Origin: Desulfovibrio fairfieldensis
GTDB lineage: Bacteria; Desulfobacterota; Desulfovibrionia; Desulfovibrionales; Desulfovibrionaceae
Assembly (NCBI RefSeq): GCF_001553605.1
Contig: NZ_CP014229.1
Location: 1,206,501-1,270,500, forward strand
Direction of reading: 5' to 3'
DNA: 64,000 nucleotides
Under the pieces are notes generated by a model. It was not told the origin of the DNA. It did no database searches and saw only the letters and a list, made by a program, of their open reading frames with translations. Position 1 is the stretch's first letter, and each line of letters opens with the position of its first letter. The position numbers and the translations under genes are program-made. Shown here in pieces: positions 61,555-64,000 of this stretch.

Positions 61555-63237
61555 CTACAGAACCTTGAACTTGTGCACTTCGTTGGTTTCTCCGTCGATC
61601 ACATGTACGGCACAAGCGATGCAGGGGTCGAAGGAGTGGATGACGCGCAGGATTTCCACCGGACGCTTGGGATCGGCCACCGGCGTACCCGCCAGGGCTT
61701 CCTCGGCCGCGCCGGGCACGTTCTTGCCGTCCCGCGGTCCCAGGTTCCAGGTCGTGGGCACCACAAGCTGGAAGTTGGCGATCTTGGCGTCGGCATCAGT
61801 CCGCAGCCAGTGGGAGAGGCCGCCGCGCGGCGCGTTGACGAAGCCCACGCCCTTGGCGTCCTTGGGCGCGTCGTAGTTCTCCACGATCTGCTTGTCTTTG
61901 GTGATGTTATCTTCGTATTCATTCAGCCAGGTTTCGATCTGCTGGGCAATGGCCAGGGTTTCGATACCACGCGCGGCCGTGCGGCCCAAGGTGGAGAAGA
62001 GCGCTTCCGGTCCCACATTCAGGGTCTTGAGCACATTGTCCACCAGCGGCTTCACGGTCTTGTGGTTCTGGGTGTAGGCCACCAGCACCTGGGCCAGGGG
62101 GCCGGTTTCCATGGAAATGCCGTCGTAACGCGGGGCCTTGAGCCAGGAGTAACGATCCGTGTCGCCCATACTGGTGAAGGCGGGTTTGGTTTCGCCCTGA
62201 TAGGGCGGCAGAGCCTTGTCGCCTTCGTACCAGCTGTGGCGGACGTGTTCCTCAATCTTGGAAGGATCAAAGCCTTGGGGATTGCCGATCTTGCGGTCCA
62301 GAATGACGCCCGGCTTGAGCCAGCGCTTTTGCAGGTCACGTTCGCCGCCGGGGGCCGGGAATTCGCCGAAGGCCATGAAGTTGTGCGTGCCGCCGTAGGT
62401 GGCGCATTCCTTGTAGTTGGCGGCCACGGCGAGCAGATCCGGGATGTAGTAGTTTTCGATAAAGGCGCGGGTCTTCTTGTAGAGTTCCTTGAACTCCTTG
62501 ATCCGCTCGGGGGTCAGGGCGTCATAGCAGGTCACGCCGCCGCCTACGGTGAACTGGGTGTGCGGATTTTTGGCCCCGAAAACGGCCATGGCCCGCGCCG
62601 CTTCCACCTGGACGCGCAGGGCCTGCAGATAGTCGGCCGTGGCGATCAGGTTGAGTTCCGGGCTCAAGGTATAGGCCGGATGGCCGCCCAGGAAGTAGGC
62701 GTTGGTAAAGGGGCCGAGCTGGCCGCTGTCCACAAAGGTTTTGAGTTTGCTCTGGACGGCTTTGTAATCGTCGGCCGTAACCTTGCGCGCGGAAATGGAG
62801 GTGGCGATCTTGGCCGCCTTGGCCGGATCGCCCTGCAGGGCGCCGGTCACATCCACAAAGTCCAGAGCGTGCAGAGCATAGAAATGCACCAGATGGTCAT
62901 GTAGAAACTGCATGCCCAGCACCAGGTTGCGGAGATAGGTGGCGTTGGCCGGAATAGGCTTGTTGATGGCGTCTTCCAGCGCACGGGTGGAGGCCAGGGC
63001 GTGCGTGTAGGTGCAGACGCCGCAGGTACGCTGGGTAAAGTGCTGGGCGTCGCGCGGGTCGCGGCCCTTGAGAATGAGTTCCAGGCCGCGGAACAAGGTG
63101 CCGCAGCTGCGGGCTTCCTTGATCTTGCCCTTTTCCACTTCCACTTCAATACGCAGATGCCCCTCAATACGGGTCAGCGGATCCACTACCACAGGGCCGG
63201 TGTAATCGCTCTGGGGCGCTTTAATGACTTCGCTCAT
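61555..63237 (-). CDS. Periplasmic [NiFe] hydrogenase, large subunit
   Basis: 560 residues. The N-terminal Ni-Fe ligand motif is in QRTCGVCTYTHA and the C-terminal one in FDPCIACAVH, with Cys539 and Cys542 and cleavage expected after His545 to remove a 15-residue tail (VIDGETNEVHKFKVL). The last-motif residue is Cys, not selenocysteine, so this is a standard [NiFe] enzyme. Other family blocks: DPLTRIEGHLRIEVEVEKG, NLVLGMQFLHDHLVHFYALHALDFV-like, GGLSHWLRT. It oxidises H2 in the periplasm with the small subunit, passing electrons to cytochrome c3. GGGGGG precedes its ATG, ten bases after the small-subunit stop. Confidence 0.97.
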   Translation of the reverse strand: MSEVIKAPQSDYTGPVVVDPLTRIEGHLRIEVEVEKGKIKEARSCGTLFRGLELILKGRDPRDAQHFTQRTCGVCTYTHALASTRALEDAINKPIPANATYLRNLVLGMQFLHDHLVHFYALHALDFVDVTGALQGDPAKAAKIATSISARKVTADDYKAVQSKLKTFVDSGQLGPFTNAYFLGGHPAYTLSPELNLIATADYLQALRVQVEAARAMAVFGAKNPHTQFTVGGGVTCYDALTPERIKEFKELYKKTRAFIENYYIPDLLAVAANYKECATYGGTHNFMAFGEFPAPGGERDLQKRWLKPGVILDRKIGNPQGFDPSKIEEHVRHSWYEGDKALPPYQGETKPAFTSMGDTDRYSWLKAPRYDGISMETGPLAQVLVAYTQNHKTVKPLVDNVLKTLNVGPEALFSTLGRTAARGIETLAIAQQIETWLNEYEDNITKDKQIVENYDAPKDAKGVGFVNAPRGGLSHWLRTDADAKIANFQLVVPTTWNLGPRDGKNVPGAAEEALAGTPVADPKRPVEILRVIHSFDPCIACAVHVIDGETNEVHKFKVL

Positions 63238-63247
63238 AACTTCCCCC

Positions 63248-64000
63248 CTAGTTCTGGTAGAATGGCGTCATTTCGTCCCAGAAGCCGGGCTCGCTGCAAC
63301 CGATGCAGGGATGTCCGGCGCCCACCGGCCAGTTGGTCTGATTGAACAGAGCCTTGGGACAGTTGTTGTACGTCTGGGGGCCTTTGCAGCCCACTTCATA
63401 CAGACACCAGCCCTTGCGGGCTTCTTCGGAATTGAAGGAGGGCGCGAATTCGCCGGCGTCGAAATGTTTGCGGCGTTCGCACAGATCATGCACGCTCTGG
63501 CCGTAAAACATGAGCGGGCGGCCGTTTTCGTCCAGTTCGATTTTCTGGCCCTTGAGGAAGGCCACCAGGGTACCCACCAGATTGAGCGGGTTGGGCGGGC
63601 AGCCGGCGATATTGATGGCCTTGACGCCCAGGTCGCCGAAAGCGTCGTTGACGCCCTTGGCCGCCGTGGGGTTGGGCTTGGCGGCCTGCACGCCGCCGTA
63701 GCAGGCACAGGTGCCCATGCTTACCACAGCCTTGGCCTTGGGCAGAATGCCCTTACAGATGTCGTACATGGTCTTGCCGCTGATGTAACCGTATTTGCCC
63801 TCCATGGCCGTGGGGATGGCCCCTTCCACGATGCAGATAAAGCCTTCGGGGGCGGTGACGGCCTGGTGCAGGGCCTCTTCCGCGGCTTCGCCGGCGGCGG
63901 CCATGATGGTTTCATGGTAATCCAGGGAAATGGTATCCATGATCAGGCTGTCGATGAAAGGTTTATAAGTACGCAGCAGGGCTTCGGAACAGCCCGTGCA
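63248..64000 (-). CDS. Periplasmic [NiFe] hydrogenase, small subunit, 5' end outside window
   Basis: The last 250 residues are visible; the frame runs out of the window in [15 protein letters not shown], the proximal Fe-S cluster motif, so the ATG at 63940 is internal. Further cluster ligands: [21 protein letters not shown], the [20 protein letters not shown] block and [13 protein letters not shown]. The Tat signal peptide expected in this family lies outside the window. It carries electrons from the Ni-Fe site to the surface. It is the first gene of the small-large operon. Confidence 0.96.
   Translation of the reverse strand, partial: CTGCSEALLRTYKPFIDSLIMDTISLDYHETIMAAAGEAAEEALHQAVTAPEGFICIVEGAIPTAMEGKYGYISGKTMYDICKGILPKAKAVVSMGTCACYGGVQAAKPNPTAAKGVNDAFGDLGVKAINIAGCPPNPLNLVGTLVAFLKGQKIELDENGRPLMFYGQSVHDLCERRKHFDAGEFAPSFNSEEARKGWCLYEVGCKGPQTYNNCPKALFNQTNWPVGAGHPCIGCSEPGFWDEMTPFYQN

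Noticed and set aside
61590-61630. Possible [NiFeSe] hydrogenase
   Set aside because: The C-terminal metal motif reads DPCIACAVH with Cys codons and no in-frame TGA, so it is a [NiFe] enzyme.
61426-62904. Long antisense frame over the hydrogenase large subunit
   Set aside because: Shadow of a strongly conserved enzyme gene; no recognisable motif of its own.
1-64000. CRISPR arrays, rRNA genes, phage structural genes
   Set aside because: None seen: no regularly spaced repeats, no rRNA-like sequence, no capsid/tail-like proteins.

Overview
The window looks like chromosome of a Desulfovibrio-type sulfate reducer (Desulfovibrionaceae). Evidence: a periplasmic [NiFe] hydrogenase operon at the right end, a Cache-type sensor kinase of a kind common in that family, a YeiH-type transporter and GC-rich codon use. 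This assignment is inferred from gene content; no 16S gene is present.

Layout. (1) 1-4690, core genes: a sensor kinase truncated by the window edge, an orphan receiver protein, a PEP-synthase-like phosphotransfer protein with an unusual C-terminal half, and tRNA-Val. (2) 4690-6960: two strong hairpins, the wreck of an SMR efflux gene, and an exbB-exbD-tonB energising operon (minus strand). (3) About 7.1-56.3 kb: a large hybrid NRPS/PKS island. On the minus strand, reading right to left, lie a phosphopantetheinyl transferase, A-T, C-(dead A)-(dead KR)-T, KS-(dead AT)-T, Cy-A-T, a free methyltransferase, a type II thioesterase, [a PchR/YbtA-like AraC regulator on the plus strand], a second aberrant thioesterase, two YbtP/YbtQ-like ABC half-transporters, C-A(MT)-T-R, a TonB-dependent receptor, C-A-T, KS-AT-T, two amino-acid permeases and a MATE exporter. 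On the plus strand, diverging from the phosphopantetheinyl transferase, are a second A-T protein and a giant Cy-A-T-C-A-T protein. (4) 56.3-58.0 kb, island edge: small open frames, a decapitated P4-type integrase, an IS200 element, and tRNA-Glu and tRNA-Gln. (5) 58.0-64 kb, core genes: a YeiH-family transporter, a small membrane protein, a DUF523 protein, hydrogenase maturation protease, and hydrogenase large and small subunits.

How it works together. The island combines assembly-line enzymes with heterocyclisation domains, an outer-membrane receptor, fused ABC transporters, an AraC regulator of the siderophore type and a nearby TonB system. This is the gene set expected of a thiazoline/oxazoline-type siderophore or other metallophore related in logic to yersiniabactin and pyochelin. 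It lacks a salicylate synthase and a thiazolinyl-imide reductase. It appears to start from amino acids loaded on stand-alone A-T proteins, and it has a reductive rather than hydrolytic terminal domain. Several domains are visibly inactivated: an adenylation domain, a ketoreductase-like domain, an acyltransferase and a thioesterase. One methyltransferase looks excised from an adenylation domain and now stands alone. I do not recognise this cluster as a described pathway, and it is the main candidate for a new system. A shared AT-rich motif (TGAAAWWGAAATT) lies just upstream of exbB, of the TonB receptor and of the reductase-terminated NRPS, suggesting common, probably iron-responsive, control.
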